Shown piece after piece: positions 7,610-15,653 of a stretch of DNA of 30,025 nucleotides (position 1 is the stretch's first letter; every line of letters begins with the position of its first letter). The translations under genes and the position numbers were made by a program. The DNA comes from RGIG6374 sp045600965 (GTDB taxonomy: Bacteria > Bacteroidota > Bacteroidia > Bacteroidales > UBA932), in the NCBI GenBank assembly GCA_045600965.1, contig JAZRYW010000012.1, positions 1-30,025 of the forward strand, in the 5' to 3' direction. Below the pieces are notes generated by a model. It made no database searches and was not told the DNA's origin. It saw only the letters and a program-made list of their open reading frames with translations.

Positions 7610-8536
7610 TTACCGTACCCTGAGCCTCTGTCCTATGCGGATGGGAGCCTTGGATGATATCTTGTTAAGCTTGCATATGGCGCTGACGCTCGTACCGTAT
7701 TTCTTGGCAATCTTGCTCAGCGTGTCGCCTTTCTTGACCTTGTAGAACTGTGCGGCGGAAGCGGCTTTCGATTCCTTGTCGGTCTGCCCGTAGTGGGAAT
7801 ATATGCTGAAATAGTGTTTGTAGACGGTCATCTCGGGCTTTCTCAGCCTTCCCGTGGCGAAATCAAAAACCCTCTCGGGATCGAAGTTCTGGCCCATATA
7901 CCTTGTTTCAAAATGCAGGTGAGGACCGGTGCTGCGGCCTGTGTTGCCGCCGAGGGCTATGCATTCACCGGCCTTGACAACTTCACCGCTGTCAACGCAG
8001 AACTTGCTCAGATGCCCGTAGTATGTTTCAAGGCCGTTGGGATGTCGTATCACTATAAGATTGCCGTATCCGCCGGCCTTTGCGGGTCCTTCCACGGCCC
8101 TGACGACTCCGTCGAACGCGGCGCGGACGGTGTCGCCTACGGCAAGTCTTATGTCAGTGCCCTTGTGAGCGCGTCTGCCGCGCCATTTGTACTGTGAAGT
8201 GACGACTCCCCTGATCGGGCAGCAGGCTCCGTGGGATTCATCGGCCAGACACAGGTCGACAGAGTCCGGCAGATCCTTCAGTTCAACAGTGTACTTGTAT
8301 GCGTGTATCTCGCCGTTGTTCCAGGATTCGTCGTATATCGAACTGTCGTCTATGACAGGCCTTCCGAGTTCTTCATAGTCCCAGGTGTGGTCCTCGTAAA
8401 GGACTATCTTCATATATTTGTCATCTGTGTCGAGAGTATCGACAGCAACCCTGACCGTTGCAGTGTCGGTCTGGGCGAAGGCTGCAGAGGATGCCAATAT
8501 TCCAAGCAGCAGGGTGGCAAGGTTCTTTCCTTTCAT
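7610..8536 (-). CDS. M23 metallopeptidase with C-terminal LysM domain
   Basis: A 308-residue secreted peptidoglycan endopeptidase of the LytM/M23 family. A signal peptide covers residues 1-22 (ending AAFAQ). The zinc-site motifs are complete: H-x3-D as His124 and Asp128 (HKGTD), His175 in GHLS, and H-x-H as His206/His208 in PHLHFE, so the enzyme should be active rather than a degenerate EnvC/NlpD-type activator. One LysM domain (about 264-308, KVKKGDTLSKIAKKYG) provides binding to cell wall and sits at the C-terminus. An N-terminal region of ~90 residues has no family I recognise. It lies between an unknown secreted protein and the C1 peptidase on one minus-strand operon. Confidence 0.92.
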   Translation of the reverse strand: MKGKNLATLLLGILASSAAFAQTDTATVRVAVDTLDTDDKYMKIVLYEDHTWDYEELGRPVIDDSSIYDESWNNGEIHAYKYTVELKDLPDSVDLCLADESHGACCPIRGVVTSQYKWRGRRAHKGTDIRLAVGDTVRAAFDGVVRAVEGPAKAGGYGNLIVIRHPNGLETYYGHLSKFCVDSGEVVKAGECIALGGNTGRSTGPHLHFETRYMGQNFDPERVFDFATGRLRKPEMTVYKHYFSIYSHYGQTDKESKAASAAQFYKVKKGDTLSKIAKKYGTSVSAICKLNKISSKAPIRIGQRLRVR

Positions 8537-8554
8537 ACTCGAGCTGTGTCACCG

Positions 8555-9244
8555 TCAGTCCACGACGATGTCGAATTCCTGTTTATGGCCGTATGGTACC
8601 TCCGCTATGACGTGGTAACGGCCCTTTTCCAATTTTTGGTGCACGCAGTCCTGATGGATATCGTGCGATCCGAGAGTGAGTCTGCGTCTTAACCTGACGG
8701 ACTGCCCATCCTCCGATATGACAGTTATGAAAATGCTGTCGGTGCGCCGTCCGCGGCCGTTGTTCCATACCGAAAGGTCGAAGGCTGACCATCCGTGACG
8801 GCTCTCTTTTGCGTGAGCGCGGAATGCCGCAGTGAACATCAGCCTGCGGAACTTGACGGACAGGCTGTAGGCGAGCGTGTCGTTTGCCGGAACCGCGAAC
8901 ATCGTCACGGAGCGGGTGTCGCCGATATCCGCCTTCTCGTCTATCCCGCGGTAGCGGTAGACCGTCTCGCAGAAATCTATCCCACGGCCGGAAACGGGAT
9001 CGTATACAGGGATGGAGTTCCAGTCGACGTGGAAAAGCGCCACGCTGTCGTTGCGGTTTATGATGCGCAGCTCCCAGTCCTCGCCGCTGACGTGCCTGAA
9101 CCTGAAATCCACCCCGTCCTCAGACTTGCACAGCACTCCCGCCGTGCTTTCCCCACCGGGCTGAGCCAAGGCCTGGACCGTGGTCAGAAGCAGTAGGACA
9201 GATGCCAGGGACCGGAAGATTTCACATCGCATAGGGCATATCAT
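8555..9244 (-). CDS. Secreted protein of unknown function
   Basis: A protein of up to 229 residues that I do not recognise. It has a clear N-terminal signal peptide (hydrophobic LASVLLLLTTVQALA, cleavage near LAQ), followed by a soluble region rich in alternating polar and hydrophobic residues that suggests a beta-sandwich fold; there are no membrane segments afterwards. It is the first gene of the operon that continues with the M23 peptidase (18 nt apart), the C1 peptidase and pssA, so a cell-envelope role is likely. Start choice is open: the -7 box at 9255-9262 puts transcription start only a few bases from the ATG at 9244, so the second in-frame ATG at 9232 (MRCEIF) may be the real start. 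Confidence 0.7.
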   Translation of the reverse strand: MICPMRCEIFRSLASVLLLLTTVQALAQPGGESTAGVLCKSEDGVDFRFRHVSGEDWELRIINRNDSVALFHVDWNSIPVYDPVSGRGIDFCETVYRYRGIDEKADIGDTRSVTMFAVPANDTLAYSLSVKFRRLMFTAAFRAHAKESRHGWSAFDLSVWNNGRGRRTDSIFITVISEDGQSVRLRRRLTLGSHDIHQDCVHQKLEKGRYHVIAEVPYGHKQEFDIVVD

Positions 9245-9254
9245 AAAAATCTCT

Positions 9255-9262
9255 CAAATTTA
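9255..9262 (-). promoter_or_regulatory. -7 box (TAAATTTG) for the envelope operon
   Basis: TAAATTTG on the minus strand is an exact TAnnTTTG match located 11-18 nt before the first possible ATG (9244). It is the only good promoter candidate for the four-gene run 9244 to 5649, whose genes are separated by 18, 18 and -1 nt. Confidence 0.5.
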
Positions 9263-9283
9263 ACAAAAATAGTCTCCACCACC

Positions 9284-9312
9284 AAAAAAAAGGCCGGCTG
9301 AAAAGCCGGCCT
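9284..9312 (-). terminator. Rho-independent terminator after tRNA-Arg
   Basis: The arms AGGCCGGCT (9291-9299) and AGCCGGCCT (9304-9312) form a perfect 9-bp GC-rich stem with a GAAA loop; on the minus strand it is followed by eight U. It lies 8 nt past the tRNA 3' end, which explains its purpose, and it separates the tRNA transcript from the promoter of the envelope operon. Confidence 0.9.
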
Positions 9313-9319
9313 GCGGAAG

Positions 9320-9393
9320 TGATCCGATTGGGATTCGAACCCAAGACCCACAGCTTAGAAGGCTGTTGCTCTATCCAGCTGAGCTATCGGACC
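9320..9393 (-). tRNA. tRNA-Arg (anticodon UCU)
   Basis: Read on the minus strand, the 7-bp acceptor arms GGTCCGA and TCGGATC pair with one G-U, the D stem is GCTC/GAGC, the anticodon stem is ACAGC/GCTGT around loop CTTCTAA, and the T arm is TTGGG-TTCGAAT-CCCAA. Positions 34-36 are TCT, so it reads AGA (and AGG by wobble) as arginine. The discriminator base at 9320 is A and the CCA end is not encoded. It has its own promoter (9410-9441) and terminator (9284-9312) and lies 39 nt after the HAD gene. Confidence 0.95.
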
Positions 9394-9409
9394 TCTTGTT
9401 TTCGCGCTG

Positions 9410-9441
9410 CAAAAGTATGCTTTTTTTTTGTGTTATACAAA
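9410..9441 (-). promoter_or_regulatory. Complete Bacteroidota promoter of tRNA-Arg (TTTG-N20-TACTTTTG)
   Basis: On the minus strand TTTG (9441-9438) is followed after 20 nt by TACTTTTG (9417-9410), a full match to the Bacteroidota -33/-7 consensus. The -33 element overlaps the last codons of the HAD phosphatase gene. Transcription should start about 10 nt before the tRNA 5' end. Confidence 0.75.
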
Positions 9442-10092
9442 AATGATTTCCCTCATCGCCAGGGCAAGTTCCTCCATCGAATGGAAGAGCAGGTCGGCGC
9501 CTTCGGCAAGGAGGCTGGAATCGTCGAGACGGCCGGTGTTGACCGCCACTACAAAACAGCCCGCGGCCTTTCCGGACCTGACCCCCAGAGGCGCGTTCTC
9601 CACCACGATGCCTTCAGAGGCCTTTACGCCGGCCTTCGTCAGACCTGCAAGATAAGGGTCGGGAGAAGGTTTGCCCTTGATGCCGTCAAGCGCGCATACC
9701 ATCCATTCCCTGCGGAACTCTCCGGGGTAGAAATCTTCGATCCTGTTCATAAGGTGCCTCTGCCCCGAGCCGGTCACGACTATCGACGTGGCGCCGCAGG
9801 CATTTGCCGCCCTGACTGCTTCCAGCGCGCCGCGCATTGGCAGAGCGGGCGGGAATTCGTCGAAATATGAGGTCTTTCGGTCATAGAGAGCCTGGCATAA
9901 CTCATCGTCGATGTCCTCGCCCAGCAGTTCCCGTATTATAGCCTTCCCGGTCATTCCCTCCTTCTCATAGAAGAGAATTTCAGGAACCGTCATGCCCTGT
10001 TCCTTCATCAGACGGACCCAGGCCTTCGCGTGATGGGGCATCGAGTCGAAAAGGACGCCGTCCATATCGAACATAACCAGATTTCTCTTCAT
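9433..10092 (-). CDS. HAD-superfamily hydrolase, beta-phosphoglucomutase-like
   Basis: A 219-residue cytoplasmic HAD phosphatase/phosphomutase. Motif I is FDMDGVLFDS (nucleophile Asp9, acid/base Asp11), motif II is VVTGSG, motif III the lysine in GKPSPDP, and motif IV is VVENAPLG, with a helical cap between motifs I and II (subfamily I, beta-PGM/YniC group). Sugar phosphates are the usual substrates, but beta-phosphoglucomutase proper cannot be separated from general sugar phosphatases by these motifs. It begins one base after the exonuclease III stop, so it is the last gene of the cysS-xth-HAD operon, and its 3' end contains the -33 box of the tRNA promoter. Confidence 0.85.
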   Translation of the reverse strand: MKRNLVMFDMDGVLFDSMPHHAKAWVRLMKEQGMTVPEILFYEKEGMTGKAIIRELLGEDIDDELCQALYDRKTSYFDEFPPALPMRGALEAVRAANACGATSIVVTGSGQRHLMNRIEDFYPGEFRREWMVCALDGIKGKPSPDPYLAGLTKAGVKASEGIVVENAPLGVRSGKAAGCFVVAVNTGRLDDSSLLAEGADLLFHSMEELALAMREIIFV

Positions 10093-10093
10093 A

Positions 10094-10852
10094 TCAGCCT
10101 TTAATTACAAGTTCGACCGGACAATGGTCGGAACCGGGGATTTCACTGTGTATCGATGATGACAGGATGCTGCCGCGCAGATTGTCGCTGACTATGAAAT
10201 AGTCGATGCGCCAGCCGACATTCCTTTCGCGAGCCTTCATACGGTAGCTCCACCAGCTGTATGCATCCTTCAGGTCAGGATGGAGGAAACGGAAGCTGTC
10301 GGTGAACCCGCTGGAGAGAAGCTCGGTCATCTTCATCCTCTCTTCGTCCGAGAAGCCTGCGTTGAAGTGGTTGGTGGAAGGATTCTTCAGGTCTATCTCG
10401 TTGTGGGCCACGTTGAGGTCCCCGCACATTATCACGCTCTTCGTGGATGCCAGCCGGAGGAGGTGGCTTCGGAAGGCGTCCTCCCACTGCATCCGGTAGT
10501 CAAGCCTTTTAAGACCGTCCTGGGAATTGGGTGTATAACAGCACACAAGGTGGAAATCAGGCATCTCGACGGTAATCACCCGTCCTTCGGTGTCGTGCTC
10601 GGGAATGCCTATGCCGTAGGAGACGGACAGGGGGGTGTGCCTTGTATATACGGCAGTGCCGCTGTATCCCTTCTTCCGGGCATAGTTCCAGTAACTCCGG
10701 TAGCCGGGGAATTCAAGGTCAAGCTGGCCGGCCTGAAGCTTCGTCTCCTGAATGCAGAAGAAATCCGCGTCAGCCTCCTCGAAGAAGCGCTGGAAATCGC
10801 CCTTGCCGGAAATGGCCCTGAGACCGTTGACGTTCCAGGATATGAATTTCAT
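10094..10852 (-). CDS. xth: Exodeoxyribonuclease III / AP endonuclease
   Basis: A 252-residue cytoplasmic DNA-repair nuclease of the ExoIII branch of the endonuclease/exonuclease/phosphatase family, cutting DNA at abasic sites. Diagnostic segments appear in order: SWNVNGLRA at the N-terminus, IQETKL with the metal-binding Glu, SGTAVYTR, CGDLNVAHNEIDL, WRIDYF, and GSDHCPV with the catalytic Asp-His near the C-terminus. The start at 10852 (MKFISWN) matches the family; the in-frame ATG at 10876 would add eight residues and overlap cysS. It lies 11 nt after cysS and 1 nt before the HAD gene. The family has several paralogues, so the choice of gene symbol (xth or exoA) is conventional. Confidence 0.92.
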   Translation of the reverse strand: MKFISWNVNGLRAISGKGDFQRFFEEADADFFCIQETKLQAGQLDLEFPGYRSYWNYARKKGYSGTAVYTRHTPLSVSYGIGIPEHDTEGRVITVEMPDFHLVCCYTPNSQDGLKRLDYRMQWEDAFRSHLLRLASTKSVIMCGDLNVAHNEIDLKNPSTNHFNAGFSDEERMKMTELLSSGFTDSFRFLHPDLKDAYSWWSYRMKARERNVGWRIDYFIVSDNLRGSILSSSIHSEIPGSDHCPVELVIKG

Positions 10853-10863
10853 ACTTTCCATTC

Positions 10864-12348
10864 CTATATGTGCCACTCGACACCGTTCTTTGTGTCCTTG
10901 ACGGTTATGCCGAGAGCCAGGAGGGCGTCACGTATCCTGTCGGACCTCGCCCAGTCCTTTGCGGCCTTGGCTTCGGCCCTTGTCTCGAGGACCATATTCA
11001 TAAGGCCGCCTATGATCTCAGCGCTCCTGCTGTCTGAAGCAGTCTCGTTCCTGAGTCCCAGTATGTCGAAGAGCACCTCGTCGAACATCTTCCTGAGAAG
11101 CGCAAGGTCCGCTCCCATAAGTCCGGCGGAGCCGTCCTTCGCCGAGTTGACCATCTTCACGCCTTCGAATATGCAGCTCAGGGCGACGGGGGTGTTGAGG
11201 TCGTCGCACAGCGCCGTGTAGCACGATTCATACAGGTCGCAGACCGTCTTGGATGCATTCGCGGCCTCGTCGGGGGATATGCCGCCTGCCAGGGCGCATA
11301 GGTCTCCGTATGCGGCCATCACCTTGGCCAGGCCCTTCTCGGAGGCCTGCAGGGCTTCGTTTGAGAAGTCAAGGGTTGAACGGTAATGGGCCTGCAGTAT
11401 GAAGAACCTTATGGTCATCGGGCTGTATGCCTGGCTCAGCACGGAATTGTTGCCGCTGAAGAGGTCGAACAGCGTGATGAAGTTGCCAAGGCTCTTTCCC
11501 ATCTTCTTGCCGTTGATGGTGATCATATTGTTGTGCATCCAATAGTGGACGCCTGAGGTGCCGCGGGAGATAACGTTCTGCGCTATCTCGCATTCGTGAT
11601 GGGGAAACATCAGATCCATCCCGCCGCCGTGTATGTCGAACTCCCTGCCAAGATACTTCTCGCTCATTGCCGAGCATTCCAGATGCCAGCCGGGGAATCC
11701 TTCGGACCATTCGGAAGGCCAGTGCATTATATGTTCGGGCGCCGCTTTCTTCCATAGCGCGAAGTCGAATGGGGCACGCTTGTCGTCCTGTCCGTCCAGG
11801 TCTCTGGTGCCTTCCCTGGTTTCTTCGAGATTGCGTCCGGAAAGTATGCCGTAGTGGTGGTCACGGTCATACTTGGCCACGTCGAAATAGATGCTGCCGT
11901 TGCTTTGGTATGCATAGCCTGCGTCAAGAATCTTCTTCACGACGGCCATCTGCTCGATGATGTGTCCGGAGGCGCGGGGCTCGATTGATGGGGGAGCGAC
12001 GTTCAGAGCGCGCATAGCCTCGTGGTACCGCTCCGTGTACATCTGGACGACCTCCATAGGCTCGAGGCTCTCAAGCCTTGCCTTCTTTGCAATCTTGTCC
12101 TCACCTTCATCGGCATCGTGCTCCAGATGGCCCACGTCGGTGATGTTGCGGACATAGCGCACCTTGTATCCTATGCTGCGCAGCAGGCGGACCAGCACGT
12201 CGTAGGTGATTGCGGGCCTTGCGTGACCAAGATGAGCATCACCGTAGACCGTAGGGCCGCAGACGTACAGTCCGACCATCGAGGGGTGGATGGGCTTGAA
12301 AAGTTCTTTCTGCCTTGTAAGCGTGTTGGTTATATAAAGGTCTCTCAT
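10864..12348 (-). CDS. cysS: Cysteinyl-tRNA synthetase
   Basis: A 494-residue class I aminoacyl-tRNA synthetase that charges tRNA-Cys. The HIGH motif is present as HLGH (39-42) just after the zinc ligand Cys30; the other zinc ligands fit Cys225, His250 and Glu254. The KMSKS loop is KMGKS (282-286), an accepted variant. The C-terminal DALR and anticodon-binding regions follow, ending with the usual GVEWHI tail. Length is typical of bacteria (about 460-500). It is the first gene of an operon with exonuclease III and the HAD phosphatase and has a -7 box 25 nt upstream. Confidence 0.96.
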   Translation of the reverse strand: MRDLYITNTLTRQKELFKPIHPSMVGLYVCGPTVYGDAHLGHARPAITYDVLVRLLRSIGYKVRYVRNITDVGHLEHDADEGEDKIAKKARLESLEPMEVVQMYTERYHEAMRALNVAPPSIEPRASGHIIEQMAVVKKILDAGYAYQSNGSIYFDVAKYDRDHHYGILSGRNLEETREGTRDLDGQDDKRAPFDFALWKKAAPEHIMHWPSEWSEGFPGWHLECSAMSEKYLGREFDIHGGGMDLMFPHHECEIAQNVISRGTSGVHYWMHNNMITINGKKMGKSLGNFITLFDLFSGNNSVLSQAYSPMTIRFFILQAHYRSTLDFSNEALQASEKGLAKVMAAYGDLCALAGGISPDEAANASKTVCDLYESCYTALCDDLNTPVALSCIFEGVKMVNSAKDGSAGLMGADLALLRKMFDEVLFDILGLRNETASDSRSAEIIGGLMNMVLETRAEAKAAKDWARSDRIRDALLALGITVKDTKNGVEWHI

Positions 12349-12372
12349 ATTTCAGCTTTGAATTCCGTACAA

Positions 12373-12380
12373 CAAAAGTA
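12373..12380 (-). promoter_or_regulatory. -7 box (TACTTTTG) for the cysS operon
   Basis: TACTTTTG on the minus strand matches TAnnTTTG exactly and lies 25 nt before the cysS ATG at 12348. No good -33 TTTG is visible. It lies in the 78-nt gap between the hydrolase stop (12427) and cysS. Confidence 0.5.
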
Positions 12381-12426
12381 ACATTTTTTCTTTGAAGGCG
12401 CCACCTGCGGTCTGTATTCTGTGCTT

Positions 12427-13236
12427 CTAAATGTCTATCACCATTCCGGCGTGGAAGCGCTCCACTGTGTCTGGAAGGCCCGACTTGAGTATGGCGTATG
12501 GTCTGTCACCGGTGCAGTGGCCGGTGTATATGTGCGGTATGTCCTTGATTTCGGGGATGAATTTCCTCACCTGACTGTCCTTGAGCCTGAAGAGATGCAG
12601 TCCGCCGAGATAGGCATATATGTTTATGTCGGGCAGAGCCGCTTTTACCTCCGACAGTATCACCTCCGGGCCCGAATGTGAACAGCTGTTGAAGATCACA
12701 AGCCCCTTCCCGGTCTCGAATACAAGGCTCTGCTCGTGGGAGAAGTCGTCGGGAGTGAATCTGCAGCCGTCCTTTCTGAACAGATGGGCCTTTCTCGCGG
12801 TGCGGCTGTCCACCGGGGCGGAGTGGGGTATCACCCATACTCCGTCGGCTATGGCCTTAATGCCGCTGACCTTCACAATCCGGTCTGCATATTTTGAAAG
12901 CAGGCCTTTGGGCATACCTATGTAGCGGCGGCAGAGCAGCACCTTGGCATAGCAGTTCTCACCGGCATTGGCGCTGACAAAGAATTTCGCGTCCTTGTTG
13001 GAAGAGAAGAAGGCCTCCATACCGAGGGAGTGGTCGTAGTGGGCGTGCGAAAGCACTGCGGCTTCCACTTTCGACAGATCGATTCCCATCGATTGGGCAT
13101 TCTTCAGAAAGAGGCCGGATGCGCCGGTGTCAAGCAGGTAACTGTGACCGTTGTGCCCGATGTGGAACGAGAGCCCCCATTCGCCGGCCAAAGGACCGTT
13201 GCCGATATTGTCGGACAGAACGCTTATTCGCATCAT
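12427..13236 (-). CDS. Metallo-beta-lactamase-fold hydrolase (dihydropterin/RFA-P synthase-like)
   Basis: About 269 residues, cytoplasmic. The zinc motif H-x-H-x-D-H is intact as HAHYDH (about residues 64-69), and the C-terminal segment YTGHCTGDRPY has the TGHCTG signature shared by the MBL group annotated as 7,8-dihydropterin-6-methyl-4-(beta-D-ribofuranosyl)-aminobenzene-5'-phosphate synthase-like. That name comes from archaeal proteins and says little about the bacterial function. The SGPE..L and SCSH regions complete the second metal site. I use the first of two tandem ATGs (13236, 13233) as the start, because conserved sequence begins there and the -7 box at 13260 leaves a leader of about 18 nt; the ATG at 13305 would lie upstream of that promoter. 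Monocistronic and divergent from the GH31 gene. Confidence 0.85.
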   Translation of the reverse strand: MMRISVLSDNIGNGPLAGEWGLSFHIGHNGHSYLLDTGASGLFLKNAQSMGIDLSKVEAAVLSHAHYDHSLGMEAFFSSNKDAKFFVSANAGENCYAKVLLCRRYIGMPKGLLSKYADRIVKVSGIKAIADGVWVIPHSAPVDSRTARKAHLFRKDGCRFTPDDFSHEQSLVFETGKGLVIFNSCSHSGPEVILSEVKAALPDINIYAYLGGLHLFRLKDSQVRKFIPEIKDIPHIYTGHCTGDRPYAILKSGLPDTVERFHAGMVIDI

Positions 13237-13259
13237 TCCGTAACGGTAATTATTTTCCA

Positions 13260-13267
13260 CAAAAGTA
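13260..13267 (-). promoter_or_regulatory. -7 box (TACTTTTG) for the MBL hydrolase
   Basis: Exact TAnnTTTG match on the minus strand, 24 nt before the ATG at 13236. It forms half of a divergent promoter pair with the plus-strand box at 13290-13297. Confidence 0.5.
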
Positions 13268-13289
13268 GCAAATATCCGACCGAAATCCG

Positions 13290-13297
13290 TAAATTTG
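13290..13297 (+). promoter_or_regulatory. -7 box (TAAATTTG) for the GH31 gene
   Basis: Exact TAnnTTTG match on the plus strand, 19 nt before the ATG at 13317, giving a short leader. The region between this box and the opposite one (13260-13267) is only 22 nt, so the two promoters overlap in their upstream elements. Confidence 0.5.
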
Positions 13298-13316
13298 TTC
13301 AACAAATGGATATGAT

Positions 13317-15653
13317 ATGAAGAAACTCTCTCCCATCATCCTGGCACTGATATCGGTAACAGGTTTCGCGCAGCAGACGCGCATAACGTTCTACGCTCCA
13401 GGCATCGTCCGCGTGGAAAGGACAGACGGCGGATTCCGCGACGGTGAAAGCTATTCCGTGATAATGCAACCCGAAGATGTCCGTGTAAGGCATACCACCC
13501 GGGGGAACGTTGAAACTTACGTCTCCTCCGAACTGAAACTCGTGGTGGAGAACGGCAGGATAATGTTCTGCACGAAATCCGGCCGGCCTCTGCTAAGGGA
13601 GGATACGGCAACCTTCGAACCTATAACAGAAGGCCCTGACAAGGGTGCATTCAGGGTGAGCCAGGGCTGGACCCCGGATGCCGGTGAACCCATTTACGGC
13701 CTTGGAATGCTCCAGAACGGAAAGTTGAACCAGAGGGGTGAGAACCGCAGGATGATCCAGAGCAACACCGAGGATTACGCGAACTTCTTCCAGTCCCTCA
13801 AGGGATACGGGATATTCTGGGACAACTGTTCCCCGACCACTGTCTCCGATGACGGCTCCACACTCACCCTCGCCTCGGAAGTGGCACGGGAGGAGGACTA
13901 CTATTTCATCTACGGAGGGAATGCTGACGGCGTGGTTTCCAGTCTGAGAAAGCTTACCGGCAAGGTGCCTATGCTTCCCCTCTGGACCTACGGCTATCAT
14001 CAGAGCCGCGAGCGCTACCGCAGCCAGAAGGAGCTCCTTGACGTGGTGGAAGGCTACCGCAACGCAGGCATACCTCTTGACGGAATCATTCAGGACTGGC
14101 AGTACTGGGGCAACAACTATCTCTGGAATGCAATGGAATTCCTCAACGAGACCTTCCCCGATCCGAAGGCTATGATAGACCGCACCCACGCCCTCGGCGC
14201 CCATATGTCGATCTCCATCTGGCAGTCATTCGGACCTCAGACCATACCTTACCGCCAGCTTGACGAAAAGGGTCTTCTTTTCGATTACAGCACCTGGCCC
14301 ACGTCCGGACTGAGCAGCTGGCCTCCGAGACTCGAATATCCCTCCGGCGTGAGGCTTTATGACGCTTACAGCCCGGAAGCCCGAGACATATACTGGAACA
14401 ACCTCAAACGGCTTTACGACCTTGGCATCGACGCGTGGTGGATGGACAGCACCGACCCCGACCATTTCGGGGACGCCGCTCAGATAGAGAGCGACCTTGA
14501 CAAGCCGACTTCCGCCGGAACTTTCCGAAGCGTCAGGAACGCTTACCCCCTTCTTGCCGTCGAAGGCATCTACGACCATCAGCGCGCCGAAGCGTCCGAC
14601 AAGCGCGTTTTCATTCTGACCAGATCATATTTCACCGGTCAGCAGCGCACCGGAGCCAACACCTGGAGCGGTGACACCCAGTCCGGCTGGGATTCATACC
14701 GCAATCAGATTCCACTCTGCCTCAACTGTACGCTCACAGGCAATCCCAACGTGAACAGCGACATCGGAGGCTTCTTCCCCGGTCCCTACAACAAGCCCGG
14801 CCAGAGTGCAACCTGCTCGCGCAACCCCCTGTTTCAGGAGCTCTATGTCCGCTGGCTGCAGTTCGGCGCCTTCAACCCGATGATGCGCAGCCACGGCGAA
14901 TCGTCCAGAAGGGAGATATGGGAGTTCGGAAAGCCTGGAGACCCGGTATACGAGGCGATAGCGGCATCGATCAGGCTGCGTTATTCGCTTCTTCCTTATA
15001 TATACAGCACGTCCTGGCAGGTTTCGGTAAATGACGACAGCTTCATGCGTCCTCTGGTGATGGACTTCCCGCTTGACACCGCCGTATGGAATATGCCTTA
15101 TGAGTTCCTGTTCGGGCGCTCGCTGCTTGTCGCTCCCGTGACAGATGCTCTCTACACCTCCGAGGAAAGGCGCTGGAGCGAGGACGTGCCCGACTGGAGT
15201 GAGCCCCGCACCGCCGAGGTCTACCTTCCCCGCGGCTCGAAATGGTACGACTGGTACACAGCAAGGAGATATGACGGAGGGATGACAGTAACAGCCGGCG
15301 CTTCCCTCGACCGCTGCCCCCTGTTCGTAAGGGCGGGAAGCATAATTCCTCTCGGCCCGGACGTTCAGTATGCCTCCGAGAAGCCCTGGGACGAACTCGA
15401 GATCAGAGTGTATGCAGGAGCCGACGGCCGTTTCACTCTCTATGAGGACGAAGGTGACAACTACAACTATCTCGATGGAGCGTACAGCACTATCGACTTC
15501 ATTTTCACGGGCAATACCCTTGTCATAGGTGAAAGGAAGGGGTCCTTCGAAGGGATGCTCCGCGACCGAAGGTTCAACGTGAAGTTCATTTCCCCTTCAG
15601 GAGAAAGGTCGGTGACCGTCGAATACGACGGAACACGGAAGGTCGTCAGATGA
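13317..15653 (+). CDS. Secreted GH31 alpha-glycosidase (alpha-glucosidase or alpha-xylosidase)
   Basis: A 778-residue glycoside hydrolase of family 31 with a signal peptide (about residues 1-18, ending GFAQ), so periplasmic or outer-membrane facing. An N-terminal galactose-mutarotase-like beta-domain is followed by the (beta/alpha)8 barrel; the nucleophile is Asp377 in AWWMDSTDP and the acid/base is Asp453 in TWSGDTQSGW. C-terminal beta-domains end with a DUF5110-type segment (about 670-770). GH31 covers alpha-glucosidases, alpha-xylosidases and sulfoquinovosidases; the Trp-Trp-x-Asp-x-Thr context is common in Bacteroidota alpha-xylosidases and glucosidases and does not settle the substrate. 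It is a single gene with its own promoter, and its last 8 bases overlap the convergent glpK gene. Confidence 0.9.
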   Translation: MKKLSPIILALISVTGFAQQTRITFYAPGIVRVERTDGGFRDGESYSVIMQPEDVRVRHTTRGNVETYVSSELKLVVENGRIMFCTKSGRPLLREDTATFEPITEGPDKGAFRVSQGWTPDAGEPIYGLGMLQNGKLNQRGENRRMIQSNTEDYANFFQSLKGYGIFWDNCSPTTVSDDGSTLTLASEVAREEDYYFIYGGNADGVVSSLRKLTGKVPMLPLWTYGYHQSRERYRSQKELLDVVEGYRNAGIPLDGIIQDWQYWGNNYLWNAMEFLNETFPDPKAMIDRTHALGAHMSISIWQSFGPQTIPYRQLDEKGLLFDYSTWPTSGLSSWPPRLEYPSGVRLYDAYSPEARDIYWNNLKRLYDLGIDAWWMDSTDPDHFGDAAQIESDLDKPTSAGTFRSVRNAYPLLAVEGIYDHQRAEASDKRVFILTRSYFTGQQRTGANTWSGDTQSGWDSYRNQIPLCLNCTLTGNPNVNSDIGGFFPGPYNKPGQSATCSRNPLFQELYVRWLQFGAFNPMMRSHGESSRREIWEFGKPGDPVYEAIAASIRLRYSLLPYIYSTSWQVSVNDDSFMRPLVMDFPLDTAVWNMPYEFLFGRSLLVAPVTDALYTSEERRWSEDVPDWSEPRTAEVYLPRGSKWYDWYTARRYDGGMTVTAGASLDRCPLFVRAGSIIPLGPDVQYASEKPWDELEIRVYAGADGRFTLYEDEGDNYNYLDGAYSTIDFIFTGNTLVIGERKGSFEGMLRDRRFNVKFISPSGERSVTVEYDGTRKVVR

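Noticed and set aside
10280..11221. Long plus-strand open frame (313 codons) antisense to xth and cysS
   Set aside because: It runs opposite two well-identified enzymes, has no recognisable domain or signal peptide, and is explained by the codon bias of the genes on the other strand. The same holds for the antisense frames at 18044-18874 and 20204-20923.
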